Of a stretch of DNA of 32,784 nucleotides, positions 6,981-16,881 are shown piece after piece (position 1 is the stretch's first letter; the number at the start of each line of letters is the position of its first letter). This DNA comes from Candidatus Gastranaerophilales bacterium. Lineage in GTDB: Bacteria; Cyanobacteriota; Vampirovibrionia; Gastranaerophilales; Gastranaerophilaceae. Location of the stretch: assembly GCA_944323365.1 (NCBI GenBank), contig CALUSG010000046.1:1-32784 (forward strand), given 5' to 3'. A program made the position numbers and the translations under genes. The notes below the pieces were generated by a model. The model did not search any database and was not told the DNA's origin. It worked only from the letters and a program-made list of their open reading frames with translations.

Positions 6981-8285
6981 TTAAAATATTATAACTGCTA
7001 ATATAGCAAATAGTATTAAAGGTATATTGTAATGTAAAAAAGTAGGGATACATGTATCCCAGATATGATTATGCTGTCCGTCAGCATTTAATCCTGAGGT
7101 TGGTCCGAGTGTGGTATCCGATGCAGGGGAGCCTGCATCTCCTAATGCTGCCGCAGCAGCTATTACAATAATTGTTGCAGCAACGCTGAATCCTAAATTT
7201 ACGCACACAGGTACGTATAATACTGCTAATATTGGTATTGTTCCAAAAGATGTACCTATTCCCATTGTTATGAATAATCCAACAAAAAGCATAATACTTG
7301 CGGCAATAATTTTATTACCTGCCATTAATGGCAACATTGAATTGACAAGACTATCAACTGCTCCTGTTGTCTTCAATACCATAGCAAAGCCGGCGGCAAC
7401 AAGCATTACAAATGCAACATATCCCATCATTCCGATACCTTCATTAATTAATTTATCCATTTTGTCATGGTCAATGGCTTTTGTACCGAATATAATTCCT
7501 AGACCTACCAACGCTCCTAATGGTAAAGAATTTGTTAGTAATTGGATTATTAATGTCATTAGTGCTGCAAAAATAGTTATATAATGATTTTTATTGAATT
7601 TTTTACATTCTATTGAATCTGATACCGATAAATTTATATCAACATATTCTCTTGACTTTCTATAAGAAATAAAAATTGATATTAATAATCCTATAGTCAT
7701 TGCAATTCCTAAAAACCAGGTGTAGTGCCAAACATCTGATTTAGGAATATTTATTCCATTTTGCGTTATATTATCAGCCAAAAGTCCCTGGAATATTAAG
7801 CCAAATCCGGCAGGAATAACTATATATGGTGTTTTTAGGCCGTAAGCAAGTGCACATGCAACAGCTCTTCTATCAAGTTTTAGTCTATCCATAAGGTGTA
7901 ATAACGGAGGAATAACTATAGGAATAAATGCGATGTGTACAGGTATAATGTTTTGCGAGCAAATGGCTATTAAAGTTATAATTCCTAAAAGAAGATATTT
8001 ATTAGATTTTATTATTGAAGAAATTTTTTGAGCTAACAATGGAGCAAGTCCTGTGTGAGTCATTGAGGCTGCAAATGCCCCAAGTAAAATATAGCTTAAT
8101 GCAGTTTCAGAGTTGCCGCCCATTCCGTTAATAAAAGTTGTCATTATATCTGTTAATGACATATGAGCAACGAGTCCTGCTGCTATTGACGATATCATAA
8201 GAGCCAATAATACATTTATTTTAGCAAGACATAGTATGCATAGTAAAACTACAGATATAATAACAGGGTTAAATAAAATTTCCAT
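6981..8285 (-). CDS. Na+/H+ antiporter family protein (NhaC/HI1107-like)
   Basis: This 434-residue integral membrane protein has roughly eleven or twelve helices. The N-terminus (NPVIISVVLLCILCLAKINVLLALMISS) matches the antiporter N-terminal domain. The C-terminal half contains GIGTSFGTIPILAVLYVPV and GDAGSPASDTTLGPTSGLNADGQ, typical of the putative Na+/H+ antiporter family related to Haemophilus HI1107 and NhaC. It probably exchanges sodium, or an organic solute, for protons at the inner membrane. The start lacks a clear ribosome site. The gene begins 22 bases after the MCE gene, so the two may be co-transcribed. The substrate is uncertain because related carriers move amino acids or dicarboxylates. 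Confidence 0.85.
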   Translation of the reverse strand: MEILFNPVIISVVLLCILCLAKINVLLALMISSIAAGLVAHMSLTDIMTTFINGMGGNSETALSYILLGAFAASMTHTGLAPLLAQKISSIIKSNKYLLLGIITLIAICSQNIIPVHIAFIPIVIPPLLHLMDRLKLDRRAVACALAYGLKTPYIVIPAGFGLIFQGLLADNITQNGINIPKSDVWHYTWFLGIAMTIGLLISIFISYRKSREYVDINLSVSDSIECKKFNKNHYITIFAALMTLIIQLLTNSLPLGALVGLGIIFGTKAIDHDKMDKLINEGIGMMGYVAFVMLVAAGFAMVLKTTGAVDSLVNSMLPLMAGNKIIAASIMLFVGLFITMGIGTSFGTIPILAVLYVPVCVNLGFSVAATIIVIAAAAALGDAGSPASDTTLGPTSGLNADGQHNHIWDTCIPTFLHYNIPLILFAILAVIIF

Positions 8286-8307
8286 AGCTTTAGCATATCA
8301 TAAAAAC

Positions 8308-9219
8308 TTATGGACAACATTTTTTCTTTTTAACAGGCTGACCTACAAAAAGTCTCATAAGGCCCATACGTTTTTGTAGAGTTTCTAAAATCCCCTGAGA
8401 AATTTGTGTTACATTACACATTGTTGTATTGACATCAACAATTGTGGCATCAATATAAGGCATCATTTGATTAATATTTTCACTGACTTCTTTTAGATTT
8501 TTGGTCGCTTCATCAATATTTTGTGAGGAACCTTCAAATCCTGAAGTCGTATTATCAAGTCTGTTTTGTGATAAGGAATTGTTCATTTTATATGAAACCT
8601 CTTGCAGATTGGCAGTGGTTTTGGAAAGACTTGATGATGAATTTAAAAGATTTGGTCTATTTTCTACTAATATTTCATTAATTGTTGTAAAAATAGTATT
8701 CAAAGAATCACTTGTATCTTTAAGGCTTGCTAGTAATTCATCAATACTTTTGCTTATGTCATCGAGTTTACCTTTGTCGGCCTGCTGTGAAATTAATGTA
8801 TCCCAGCTTAATGAGGTTCTCCCCTTTATTAAAGATCCTGTTTTCAGATAAGAAATTGAAGGAGAATCAGGATATTCCAGTTCAATATAATCAAAATCAC
8901 CTTCTTTTTCTCCTTTATTTATTTTTTTGACAAGAGCCGTTGTGTTTTTGGGTAAACGTAAATCTTTGTAATTTATAACGACATTTACAAGTGTATGCTT
9001 AAAATCCTTGCTGGGCTTGATGCTTCTTGCATGCCCCACTTTGAATCCTTTATAGTAAACAGGCATGTTTGACTCAAATGGTGCAAGTTCATCAAATTGT
9101 ATTGTTATATAAATATTTGTAAGGATTTTAAAACCTACATAAAGACAAAAAAGCAAAAATAGTATAAAAATTTGCTGCCAAAATCTTTTTTGTTTAAATA
9201 TATTTAGAAATTTTTCCAT
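8308..9219 (-). CDS. MlaD/MCE-domain protein
   Basis: This 303-residue protein has an N-terminal membrane anchor (about residues 15-37), then an MCE domain (about 37-118; YITIQFDELAPFESNMPVYYKGFKVG is the typical first half). A long helical tail with Ser, Asn and Leu heptads follows (about 150-280), and the protein ends in KKKKCCP. MCE proteins form hexameric periplasmic rings that carry phospholipids or other hydrophobic molecules between inner and outer membranes. No mlaE permease or mlaF ATPase is next to it, so any partners are elsewhere. The Lys-rich, Cys-Cys end is unusual. No clear ribosome site precedes the ATG. Confidence 0.9.
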   Translation of the reverse strand: MEKFLNIFKQKRFWQQIFILFLLFCLYVGFKILTNIYITIQFDELAPFESNMPVYYKGFKVGHARSIKPSKDFKHTLVNVVINYKDLRLPKNTTALVKKINKGEKEGDFDYIELEYPDSPSISYLKTGSLIKGRTSLSWDTLISQQADKGKLDDISKSIDELLASLKDTSDSLNTIFTTINEILVENRPNLLNSSSSLSKTTANLQEVSYKMNNSLSQNRLDNTTSGFEGSSQNIDEATKNLKEVSENINQMMPYIDATIVDVNTTMCNVTQISQGILETLQKRMGLMRLFVGQPVKKKKCCP

Positions 9220-9381
9220 ACCAATATTTTATAAAATTTTTTCAAATTATATCTATTCCCTGAATGTATAAATATTTAATATGTAAAAATTATTAGCCAT
9301 GTGGGTAATTGTGAAATTATGTTAAAAGATGTTTAATATAATTAAATCTTTTTCATACTTCCAGCTATTCTTAATTCCAAC

Positions 9382-9408
9382 GAGCCTAATTTTTTAGGCT
9401 CTTTTTTT
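9382..9408 (+). terminator. Intrinsic terminator pointing to the plus strand
   Basis: A perfect 8-base stem GAGCCTAA (9382-9389) / TTAGGCTC (9394-9401) with a TTTT loop is followed by seven T (9402-9408). In the minus direction no T run follows the hairpin, so it serves plus-strand transcripts, yet there is no plus-strand gene upstream. It overlaps the stop of the convergent minus-strand gene. Confidence 0.8.
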
Positions 9409-11731
9409 ATCTTAAAAGATTTTGACGAATAATTCTAATATATTGTTTGTATTTAACTCTTTTATTTTCGTAATAATGCCGTTTTTTACCGGTTAGGATT
9501 TTAGAAAGAATCTTATACTTTAAATATTTTCGTATAATTTTATTTTTATTCAAACAAATATAGAATTTTTCGTCCAATTGTTCTTTATCTAATAAGGTCT
9601 TTGATATTATAAAGTTTGAAGCTTGAAAAGAAGATTTATCTTTTACCGGAGTATTTAAAGCTTCTTTCATCCAATTTTCGGCACGTTTGGTTTCACGTTC
9701 AATAATTTTATTAATCTTTTCCCAATCTCTTTTGACGAAAATTTTATCAAAATCAAGATTTTTTTCAAATATTCCGATTGAATTATTCTCTATTTCTAGA
9801 AGATTAAATAAAGAATCAAATCTATCCTGGGATTTTGCCTGGATAATTTGTACAAACGGTCTGTTAAAAATTATGGAAAATACTATTGCATGGTAAGAAT
9901 CACTTATTACAAATTCTGCATTTTTAATTAATGAGAGCCATTTTTCAACAGGCATAGTTTTGTCGAATGCAATCTTTTTTAAAGGTATTTGTAATTTTTG
10001 ACTTATTTTATCTGCAATATCATCTTCAGCCTTTGATAAATCGAAGTATGGCAGGCAAAAATATGCTATATATTTTTCGTCTGTCGGAAGATATTCGTTT
10101 GTCATTTTAATTAATTTAGACATAGGGATATTAAAGGCACCGTCTATGAGCTGTGTAGAGTCTATATTAAACTCATGTTTCAGAATATTTTCCCCAAAAG
10201 ATTCTCTGACCGATATTGCATCAAATTGGTTTATAAAATGTTTGAAGATAGCCCTGTCTTCATTTGAACTTTCATATTTATATGCTCCGAAACTTGCTGC
10301 ATATGAAAGTTTTCTAGCATTGTCTTTTACAAAATCTAAATAGTATATGCTTTTTGTTACATTAGTATGATGTGACCAGGTAATAAAATCTGCCCAAACC
10401 TGATCAGAGCCTACTATAAAATTCTTACAATTTTGGTTTAAATTTATAAAATCATCAAAATTTTGACATGGACTAGTTAGATTCAAATATTTTTTACCAA
10501 ATTTATATGAAAATGTATCCATGAATTTTTCGGGATTTATTTTGTCAGAAACATAATTAATAGTTTTTGCATTTAGACCTAATTTTTCCAGTAAACAAAT
10601 AACGCCATAACCGGTCAAAGCTGCACCATAATTTACAGAATACCAAAAGTTTAGCACCATACAATCACATTTATCATCAAGTACAAATCTTTTATTTTTA
10701 TTAATTGACAGTTTATCTAAATTTTCAAAAAACATTTCTCGATTTTTATGTACAGTGCTTGGTAAACATAGATTTCTATTACCTTTTTTTGCGTATTTAA
10801 TAGGAACTTTTTTAAATATTTTTGCATTTTTGCTCAAAATTTTAAGTAACTTATCTCCTTTAGAATTGTTTGTGGTAATCACAGATGTTCCTAAATTATC
10901 ATCTATTTTTTTCTTATATTTATCAATGCCCCAAAAATCTCCTATTGTTATATCCCCTTGACGAGGAAATTTATTGTATTCACAGCTATAGCAGGATTCT
11001 CTGAGAATAGCATTTTTCAGAAATAGTTTGTAATAATCGCTATCGTCAACTCGAAAGGTCTTATCCTTATCTTTTATTTTTAAGTCTATTCCCCAGCCCG
11101 TATAAATTTTTTCTCTAAAATTGATATATTCAACATTGTTAAAGTTTTCTTTTAAATATTTCTGAAAGACTTTTGCCGATGGTACACCGTGACAAATTAG
11201 ATCTAAACAAAATAAATTTTTATAATCTTTTTGTAAATATGATTTTAAGCCGCTGACCTGACAAGGTGTTCCGGTAAAAAGTACATTTATATTTTTGTCT
11301 AATAGCAATTTAATTTCTTTATAGCATTTGCCGATATCACTTTGAAGATATTTGGAGCTCCGCATTTTTTCTATGTCATCAGGTCTGTTTGAAACAATAT
11401 GCTTTACGCTCCAATCTTTATCCCAAACAGCACCTGCAACATATCCCCCGTTATTTATAAAATGATATGCCAAAACCGGAAAAACTCCGCCGGAGGCACT
11501 TTTTAGTCTTATTTTATCACTTGCCATAAAAGCATAACAGGAAGGGTTTGGGCTATTGTTGAACTTATCAGTATAACAAATTTTTCCGCAAAGCCCGCAA
11601 TTAGTGCATAAAGTTTTGTCTATGACAGGATATTTGAATCCTTCTGAATTTTCTTCCATTTTTATTGCATTCTGCGGACAGATATTATAGCAAGCTCCGC
11701 AGCCTGAGCAGGTTTCTTGTTTTAATCTCAT
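9407..11731 (-). CDS. Ferredoxin / FrhB-like / polysaccharide pyruvyl transferase fusion
   Basis: This 774-residue protein has three parts. Residues 1-60 hold two [4Fe-4S] sites (Cys8, 11, 14, 18 and Cys42, 45, 48, 52). Residues 65-330 are a coenzyme F420 hydrogenase/dehydrogenase beta-subunit-like domain, with GTPCQVSGLKSYL, CHGVPS and CYSCEYNKFPRQGDITIGDFWG. Residues 355 to about 690 are a polysaccharide pyruvyl transferase domain, with NYGAALTGYG, VGSDQVWADF and SDSYHAIVFSIIFNRPF. Such fusions occur in surface-polysaccharide loci of anaerobes, where the C-terminal half is thought to put a pyruvyl ketal on a sugar; the redox half is poorly understood. The ATG overlaps the upstream glycosyltransferase stop by four bases. 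Confidence 0.93.
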   Translation of the reverse strand: MRLKQETCSGCGACYNICPQNAIKMEENSEGFKYPVIDKTLCTNCGLCGKICYTDKFNNSPNPSCYAFMASDKIRLKSASGGVFPVLAYHFINNGGYVAGAVWDKDWSVKHIVSNRPDDIEKMRSSKYLQSDIGKCYKEIKLLLDKNINVLFTGTPCQVSGLKSYLQKDYKNLFCLDLICHGVPSAKVFQKYLKENFNNVEYINFREKIYTGWGIDLKIKDKDKTFRVDDSDYYKLFLKNAILRESCYSCEYNKFPRQGDITIGDFWGIDKYKKKIDDNLGTSVITTNNSKGDKLLKILSKNAKIFKKVPIKYAKKGNRNLCLPSTVHKNREMFFENLDKLSINKNKRFVLDDKCDCMVLNFWYSVNYGAALTGYGVICLLEKLGLNAKTINYVSDKINPEKFMDTFSYKFGKKYLNLTSPCQNFDDFINLNQNCKNFIVGSDQVWADFITWSHHTNVTKSIYYLDFVKDNARKLSYAASFGAYKYESSNEDRAIFKHFINQFDAISVRESFGENILKHEFNIDSTQLIDGAFNIPMSKLIKMTNEYLPTDEKYIAYFCLPYFDLSKAEDDIADKISQKLQIPLKKIAFDKTMPVEKWLSLIKNAEFVISDSYHAIVFSIIFNRPFVQIIQAKSQDRFDSLFNLLEIENNSIGIFEKNLDFDKIFVKRDWEKINKIIERETKRAENWMKEALNTPVKDKSSFQASNFIISKTLLDKEQLDEKFYICLNKNKIIRKYLKYKILSKILTGKKRHYYENKRVKYKQYIRIIRQNLLR

Positions 11732-12618
11732 GAATTTCCTCCTTTATCCCAAATGTTTACTTTTTTTGTAAATATATTGCTATTGAATACAAAATATTTT
11801 TTGTAATCTCCTAGATATTCTATTTTGAAAATTGGAAGCCCCAAAAAGTTATAGCTTTCTTTTTTGAAATAATGAAATTTTTTTAACCGACTCCAAATTA
11901 TATTGTTTTCTTGAATAAATTTTATGGTCTTATTCATTGCATTTTTATATTCATTATTATATTTATCAGATTTTATATTTACGCTGGAGTATGGATTATA
12001 TCGATAGTAATACTTTGTATCAGGTACTGTGACTAATTTATCCATATAATAAATAATTTTATGTGAGTATTCTATATCTTCAAATATAACTCCTTCTTCA
12101 AACACAACGTTTGATTTTTGAAGTTTTGTCCTGTTATATAACCTGTTCATTACATAACAATTATCGGGTAATTTTGCATATTCATATTTGAGTCTTGGTT
12201 TTTCACTGCATTTGTATCTTTTATTTTTTAAATAATATTTTTGTTTATTCTTATAAACTCTTACTAAATTTGCACAGGCTATATCGGCATTGTAGTTTAT
12301 TGCGGCATCATAAAGCTTTTCAAAAAAGTTTAAATCTATCCAGTCATCACTGTCTATAAAGCCGATAAAATCACCTGTTGCCATTTTGACACCGATATTT
12401 CTTGCTGATGATTGACCGCTGTTTTCTTTATCTATAATTTTTATTCTGGAATCTTTTTCTGCATATTCTTCTAAAATTTTTCTTGAATTGTCCGTAGAAC
12501 CGTCATTTATACATATAATTTCCAAATCATGTAAAGTTTGATTTATAACGCTTTCTAAACAATCTTTTAAATATTGCTCTGTGTTATAAATTGGTATGAT
12601 TATTGATACTTTTGCCAT
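11728..12618 (-). CDS. Family 2 glycosyltransferase
   Basis: This 296-residue GT-A fold enzyme starts VSIIIPIYNTEQYLKDCLESV. It carries NDGSTDNS with Asp39 for the nucleotide, the SSARNIGVKMATGDFIGF block, and the Asp-Ser-Asp-Asp metal motif at 89-92. It transfers a sugar from a nucleotide donor during cell-surface polysaccharide synthesis; donor and acceptor are unknown. There is no membrane segment. It is the first gene of a two-gene operon with the pyruvyl-transferase fusion. A strong AGGAGG ribosome site precedes it, with a TATAAT at 12660-12665 (minus strand). The C-terminal 80 residues are Lys/Tyr/Asn-rich and not conserved in any way I recognise. Confidence 0.93.
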   Translation of the reverse strand: MAKVSIIIPIYNTEQYLKDCLESVINQTLHDLEIICINDGSTDNSRKILEEYAEKDSRIKIIDKENSGQSSARNIGVKMATGDFIGFIDSDDWIDLNFFEKLYDAAINYNADIACANLVRVYKNKQKYYLKNKRYKCSEKPRLKYEYAKLPDNCYVMNRLYNRTKLQKSNVVFEEGVIFEDIEYSHKIIYYMDKLVTVPDTKYYYRYNPYSSVNIKSDKYNNEYKNAMNKTIKFIQENNIIWSRLKKFHYFKKESYNFLGLPIFKIEYLGDYKKYFVFNSNIFTKKVNIWDKGGNS

Positions 12619-12653
12619 TTTTTCCTCCTGTATTTATTTGCTTTTAATCTTAA

Positions 12654-12683
12654 TTGTTAATTATACGGCATGCTTATTATAAC
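12654..12683 (+). promoter_or_regulatory. Divergent promoter region, XRE regulator side
   Basis: TTGTTA (12654-12659), an 18-base spacer and TATAAC (12678-12683) form the plus-strand promoter. The minus-strand -10 TATAAT of the glycosyltransferase (complement of 12660-12665) sits inside the same spacer, so a protein bound here would affect both directions. The palindrome GCATGC is between them. Confidence 0.55.
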
Positions 12684-12758
12684 ATGATTAAAATATACGT
12701 AAAATGTTATTTAATATCTAAACTTGTTAAAATACCATCATTAAAAGGAGATTTAATA

Positions 12759-13085
12759 ATGCCGTCAGGGAATATAATGTTTGGTAGAAGGATGAAGGAG
12801 CTTAGGATAGCCAATCATTTAACACAAGAACAATTAGCAGAAAAAGTTGGGCTTGAGTATCAAACTATTAGCAGGATTGAAACGGGTTATTATTTTACAA
12901 ATTATGATAATTTAGAAAAGTTTTCAAAGGCTTTTGGTGTTCCGATAAGTGAACTTTTTAATTATGACCATATGACGAATAAAACTCATTTAAAAGAAAA
13001 AATTAATAAAGAAATTGAAAATATGAATTTGGCGGAATTACAGTATATATACAAGTCCATAATGAATTTAAAAGAATATAAGTAA
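12759..13085 (+). CDS. XRE-family helix-turn-helix regulator
   Basis: This 108-residue protein has a Cro/C1-type domain at about residues 9-66: FGRRMKELRIANHLTQEQLAEKVG, then the recognition helix YQTISRIETGYYF and DNLEKFSKAFGVPISELF. A short Glu/Asn/Lys-rich helix follows (about 72-108), probably for dimerisation. I start it at the ATG at 12759 because AAGGAG lies 8 bases upstream; an in-frame ATG about 35 codons earlier has no such site. It lies divergently from the polysaccharide genes and could regulate them and itself. The ligand is unknown; in this family many members need none. Confidence 0.9.
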   Translation: MPSGNIMFGRRMKELRIANHLTQEQLAEKVGLEYQTISRIETGYYFTNYDNLEKFSKAFGVPISELFNYDHMTNKTHLKEKINKEIENMNLAELQYIYKSIMNLKEYK

Positions 13086-13164
13086 AATTTATTTAACAAA
13101 AAAAGAAATACATAATAGTTTTATATTATAATACTTTTATAAAATTTATAAAAAGGAGTATGTT

Positions 13165-16100
13165 GTGAATAAATTTTTAAAAATTTCAGGGATTATTATA
13201 TTAGTACTTATATTAGTTATTTATATAGCATTTTTATTTATTTTACCGAAGAAAATTGATTTAAATGTATACAAATCTGATATTCAAAAATTAGCATCAG
13301 AACAGGCTCATTTAAATATTGATTTTAAAGATATAAGTTTATATACAACGCCAATATTAGAAGCGGGTGTTAAAATTAATGGATTAAATATTAAACTTCC
13401 TGATAATTCAGAATTAGTAACTATAGACAATGCAAAAGCAAAAATTTCACTTCCTAATCTGTTATTGTTAACGGTAAGAGTTTCAGAAGTTTCTGTTGAA
13501 AATCCGACTATTAATATTGATATAGCACAAGACGGGTCTCAATATAAAATAATGGACATTGTCGAAACAATAATTAATGAGCAGAAACGTAAACAAGAAA
13601 CTGCCGCAGCCCCTAAGAGGAAATTTAACCCTGCCTGGATAAAAGTTAAAGTACCTAATATCAATATTGCAAACTATGCTGTAAAAATAAATGATTTAAA
13701 TTCAAAACATTTTTTGGCATTTAAAGGGGATAATCTTTTTGCGGCATACAATAACGGTAAAACATTTAGAGTTAAAACCGATGCTATATTGTTGAGCGAT
13801 GAAGATGTAAAAGTAAAAGCAAATATTGATATCGATTCATTTATTCCTCCGGCTCCTGAACTTGACGAAGAAGACGATCCCGATTATAGAGCCGATATGG
13901 ATTTTGTAAATCCTGTTTTGATGTATAGAAATTATGATTTAAAGGCAAATATTTCAGCTAAGTTAAAAATGCGAGCTACAAAACGTGGAAATATTATATT
14001 ACATGGATTTGGGGACATTGAAAATCTTACTATGAATTTATCAGGCTATCAATTGCCTGAAAGTTATTTAAGAGCCAAATTTAAAGGTAATTCTGTAGAC
14101 TTAGACACGAATCTTTATGTGGCTAAAAATCAAAATGTTATGTTAAACGGTAATGTTAATTATAGCAGACACCCAAAAATAAATATTAATGTTAATACTA
14201 AAAAAATATATTTTAATGATTTAATAATTTTGACAAAAGCTTTAATGGATACTTTACAAATTAAAAATGATTTACAATTTGTAAAAGGAGCAGGTTTTAT
14301 AGCAGCAAACGCAAATATTAAGACTAATTTTAAAAAGTTGAAATCAAACGGTGGCATTATAATAAGGAATGGAAATATCTCTAATTCTAAAATAGGATTA
14401 TTATTTAAGGATACGAATGCAAATATCTTATTTAAAGACAGAACTTTGGAATTAGTTGACACACATCTTTTTGTAAATAATTCAATATTAAAAGCGGAAG
14501 GTAAAATTAATGAAAAATCTGTAGCGGATATTTCTATTTATGCGGAAAAATTGCCTTTGCCGGGATTGTTTGCGGCTTTTGCACCTGTTGATATGAAACA
14601 TTCTTATAAAGTAAATTCAGGTTCTTTATTCCTGGATGCTAAAATTTCAGGTGAACTTAAAAAAGCAGTGTCTAGTTTGAAACTTATTCTTACAGATTTG
14701 AATATTGCGACAAAAGATAATTCTATGACTTTTGTTAATGAAAAATTCACTGCTGAATTTAATAGTGATTTTAAAAATATTGCAGGTAATATTTTTAACG
14801 AGAATTTAAAAGTATTTTTAACAGATACAAATTCTATTATTTCAAATCCAAATCTTAAAATAATTATTGATGAGGAAAATATTACAATTGAACCTTTGAC
14901 TGTAAATGTTAATAAATCCACTAATATTAATATATCAGGTAATATATTGGAATATATGAAAAAACCTGCAATTAATATTCTTGCAAATGGTGATATATAT
15001 GCAATTGATGTAAAGCAGATTTTAGGAAAAGATTTAGAAAAATTTATTGCTGCAAAAGGCGTTTTACCGTTTAAGTTAGTTATAAACGGTAATGATAAAC
15101 GCCAAAATCTTACATTCCAAATGAAATCCGATAATCTTAATTATATAACTCCTTTTGATATTGAATCCATTAAAAAACAACAGAGTATAATTCAGGCAAA
15201 AATTAATTTTAAAGGAAATAGGTTAAATATTCGCAATACAGGATTATATGCTAAAGCTGTACCGACGCTTTTTACAGATGATTTTGATGCGAATTTGGAA
15301 GGAGCCAAGGACATAGCAACAGTTTCTGGTACAATTACAAAACTGGATACTCCTAAGCCATTTATTAACCAAATAAGAATAAATGTACCTGAAAATTTAA
15401 AAATGCAAATATGTGCATTTAAAGATTCAACAGTCAATTTTGGCGGTGACTTGCTTATATTCGGACAGGCATTATCTCCTAAATACCGTGGTGAATTTAA
15501 TATTTGGAATTTATCTATCCCTGATTTATTCATTACAATGAAAAATTTGAGTTTGAAATTCGTTGCAAAAACTCTTTATATGTCATTAGAAGATTTGTTT
15601 GTAAACGGTTCAGATATACAGATGACAGGTAATGCTAATCTAGAACCGTCGTCAATTTTTACTATAAATAATTTGGATGTAAAATCAGAAAATATTGATG
15701 TTGAAAAATTAATGAAAGTGAATGAAGCAGCAATGGCATATATGCCGTCACCAAAAGAAAATTCTGCTAAAGCTGCTGATATACCACTTTTATTAAAATC
15801 CGGAACAATTGATTTTAAAAGGATTTCAGCGACTCCAATATTATTAAATAATACTAACGGGAATATATCTTTAGCCAATAATGTATTTTTCTTGAATAAC
15901 CTGAATACAAGCACTTTAGGCGGAACAGTTACAGGAAGAATATCTGCTAATTTGGTTTCAATGTTAATCGGTGCACAATTAAACGGACAAAATTTTAATG
16001 TTGAAAGAACATTTTATGAATTAATGAATATGAAAGATACATTATCAGGTACTATGTCTTTTAATACTGATTTACAGATTAACGGAGCCGCTAAAAATCA

Positions 16101-16881
16101 ACAAGAACAAATGAAAGGTATAAACGGAGATGTTAATTTTGCAATAGTAGAAGGACAGTTGGGACCATTCGGTAAACTGGAAAACCTTATTTTGGCCGAA
16201 AATATTAGAGAATCTGAATTTTTCCAAACAGCTTTGGGCGGTATAATTAATTCATTAACGTCAATACAGACATCACATTTTTATATATTGAACGGACATA
16301 TTAAAATTAAAGATGGTATAGCTACTCTTGCACCTATTACTTCTGTAGGCCCTGTGATGTGTATGAATATTTCAGGTAATATGGATTTATTGACCAATGA
16401 GGCAGATATGAAGCTTAGAGCAAGATTAGGGTCAAAAATAGCTGATATGTTGGGCCCCATTGCTGCTGTAAATCCTGTTAATTTGGTAAAAGCTACACCT
16501 GGATTGAATGTAGCGGCAGCAAAGATGTTTTCAATATTCACGGAAGAAGTTACACAAGAAGAAATGGCCGCAATCCCTGAATTCAGAGAAGATTTTAATA
16601 AGATGAGTACAACAAATTTTCAGGTAGTTCTTCAAGGTGATACCACAAAACCATTATCTTTGATAAAATCATTTAAGTGGCTAGCAACTTCCGGTGACAT
16701 TGAAAATGCAGAACATTTTGTCGAGACGCTGCCTCCTCCTGATGTTAACAATCCAAATGCAACATTAGAAGAATTGCTGGCTGCTCAAGCCGAAGCTGAA
16801 AGAATTGCTAATGAAAATATTTTTCAAAAAACAATTCGTAAAATTAAAAATTTCTTTTCTAAAAAGGATAAAAAAGAATGA
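13165..16881 (+). CDS. Very large AsmA-like envelope protein (first of two)
   Basis: This 1,238-residue protein starts with GTG, chosen because AAGGAG lies 6 bases upstream. It has an N-terminal membrane helix (about residues 5-29, ISGIIILVLILVIYIAFLFIL) and then a very long series of beta-strands with repeated Asn-Ile-Asn and Val-x-Gly patterns. The C-terminal region resembles the AsmA/TamB-like end (INGDVNFAIVEGQLGPFGKLENLILAENI). AsmA, YhdP and TamB relatives form long hydrophobic grooves that carry phospholipids across the periplasm. A C-terminal basic tail (KTIRKIKNFFSKKDKKE) is unusual for the class. It heads a unit with the O-acetyltransferase, which overlaps it by four bases. A second AsmA-like gene is at 19,305. 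Confidence 0.87.
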   Translation: MNKFLKISGIIILVLILVIYIAFLFILPKKIDLNVYKSDIQKLASEQAHLNIDFKDISLYTTPILEAGVKINGLNIKLPDNSELVTIDNAKAKISLPNLLLLTVRVSEVSVENPTINIDIAQDGSQYKIMDIVETIINEQKRKQETAAAPKRKFNPAWIKVKVPNINIANYAVKINDLNSKHFLAFKGDNLFAAYNNGKTFRVKTDAILLSDEDVKVKANIDIDSFIPPAPELDEEDDPDYRADMDFVNPVLMYRNYDLKANISAKLKMRATKRGNIILHGFGDIENLTMNLSGYQLPESYLRAKFKGNSVDLDTNLYVAKNQNVMLNGNVNYSRHPKININVNTKKIYFNDLIILTKALMDTLQIKNDLQFVKGAGFIAANANIKTNFKKLKSNGGIIIRNGNISNSKIGLLFKDTNANILFKDRTLELVDTHLFVNNSILKAEGKINEKSVADISIYAEKLPLPGLFAAFAPVDMKHSYKVNSGSLFLDAKISGELKKAVSSLKLILTDLNIATKDNSMTFVNEKFTAEFNSDFKNIAGNIFNENLKVFLTDTNSIISNPNLKIIIDEENITIEPLTVNVNKSTNINISGNILEYMKKPAINILANGDIYAIDVKQILGKDLEKFIAAKGVLPFKLVINGNDKRQNLTFQMKSDNLNYITPFDIESIKKQQSIIQAKINFKGNRLNIRNTGLYAKAVPTLFTDDFDANLEGAKDIATVSGTITKLDTPKPFINQIRINVPENLKMQICAFKDSTVNFGGDLLIFGQALSPKYRGEFNIWNLSIPDLFITMKNLSLKFVAKTLYMSLEDLFVNGSDIQMTGNANLEPSSIFTINNLDVKSENIDVEKLMKVNEAAMAYMPSPKENSAKAADIPLLLKSGTIDFKRISATPILLNNTNGNISLANNVFFLNNLNTSTLGGTVTGRISANLVSMLIGAQLNGQNFNVERTFYELMNMKDTLSGTMSFNTDLQINGAAKNQQEQMKGINGDVNFAIVEGQLGPFGKLENLILAENIRESEFFQTALGGIINSLTSIQTSHFYILNGHIKIKDGIATLAPITSVGPVMCMNISGNMDLLTNEADMKLRARLGSKIADMLGPIAAVNPVNLVKATPGLNVAAAKMFSIFTEEVTQEEMAAIPEFREDFNKMSTTNFQVVLQGDTTKPLSLIKSFKWLATSGDIENAEHFVETLPPPDVNNPNATLEELLAAQAEAERIANENIFQKTIRKIKNFFSKKDKKE

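Noticed and set aside
7111-7584. Long open frame on the plus strand inside the antiporter gene
   Set aside because: It is antisense to a well-supported membrane protein gene and has no ribosome site or recognisable domain; it reflects codon bias.
9407-11731. True F420-hydrogenase subunit
   Set aside because: The FrhB-like domain occurs in many enzymes; it is fused to a sugar pyruvyl transferase and no hydrogenase genes are nearby.
12654-12758. Longer N-terminus of the XRE regulator
   Set aside because: Its -35 box and -10 box lie over this stretch and the only strong ribosome site serves the ATG at 12759.
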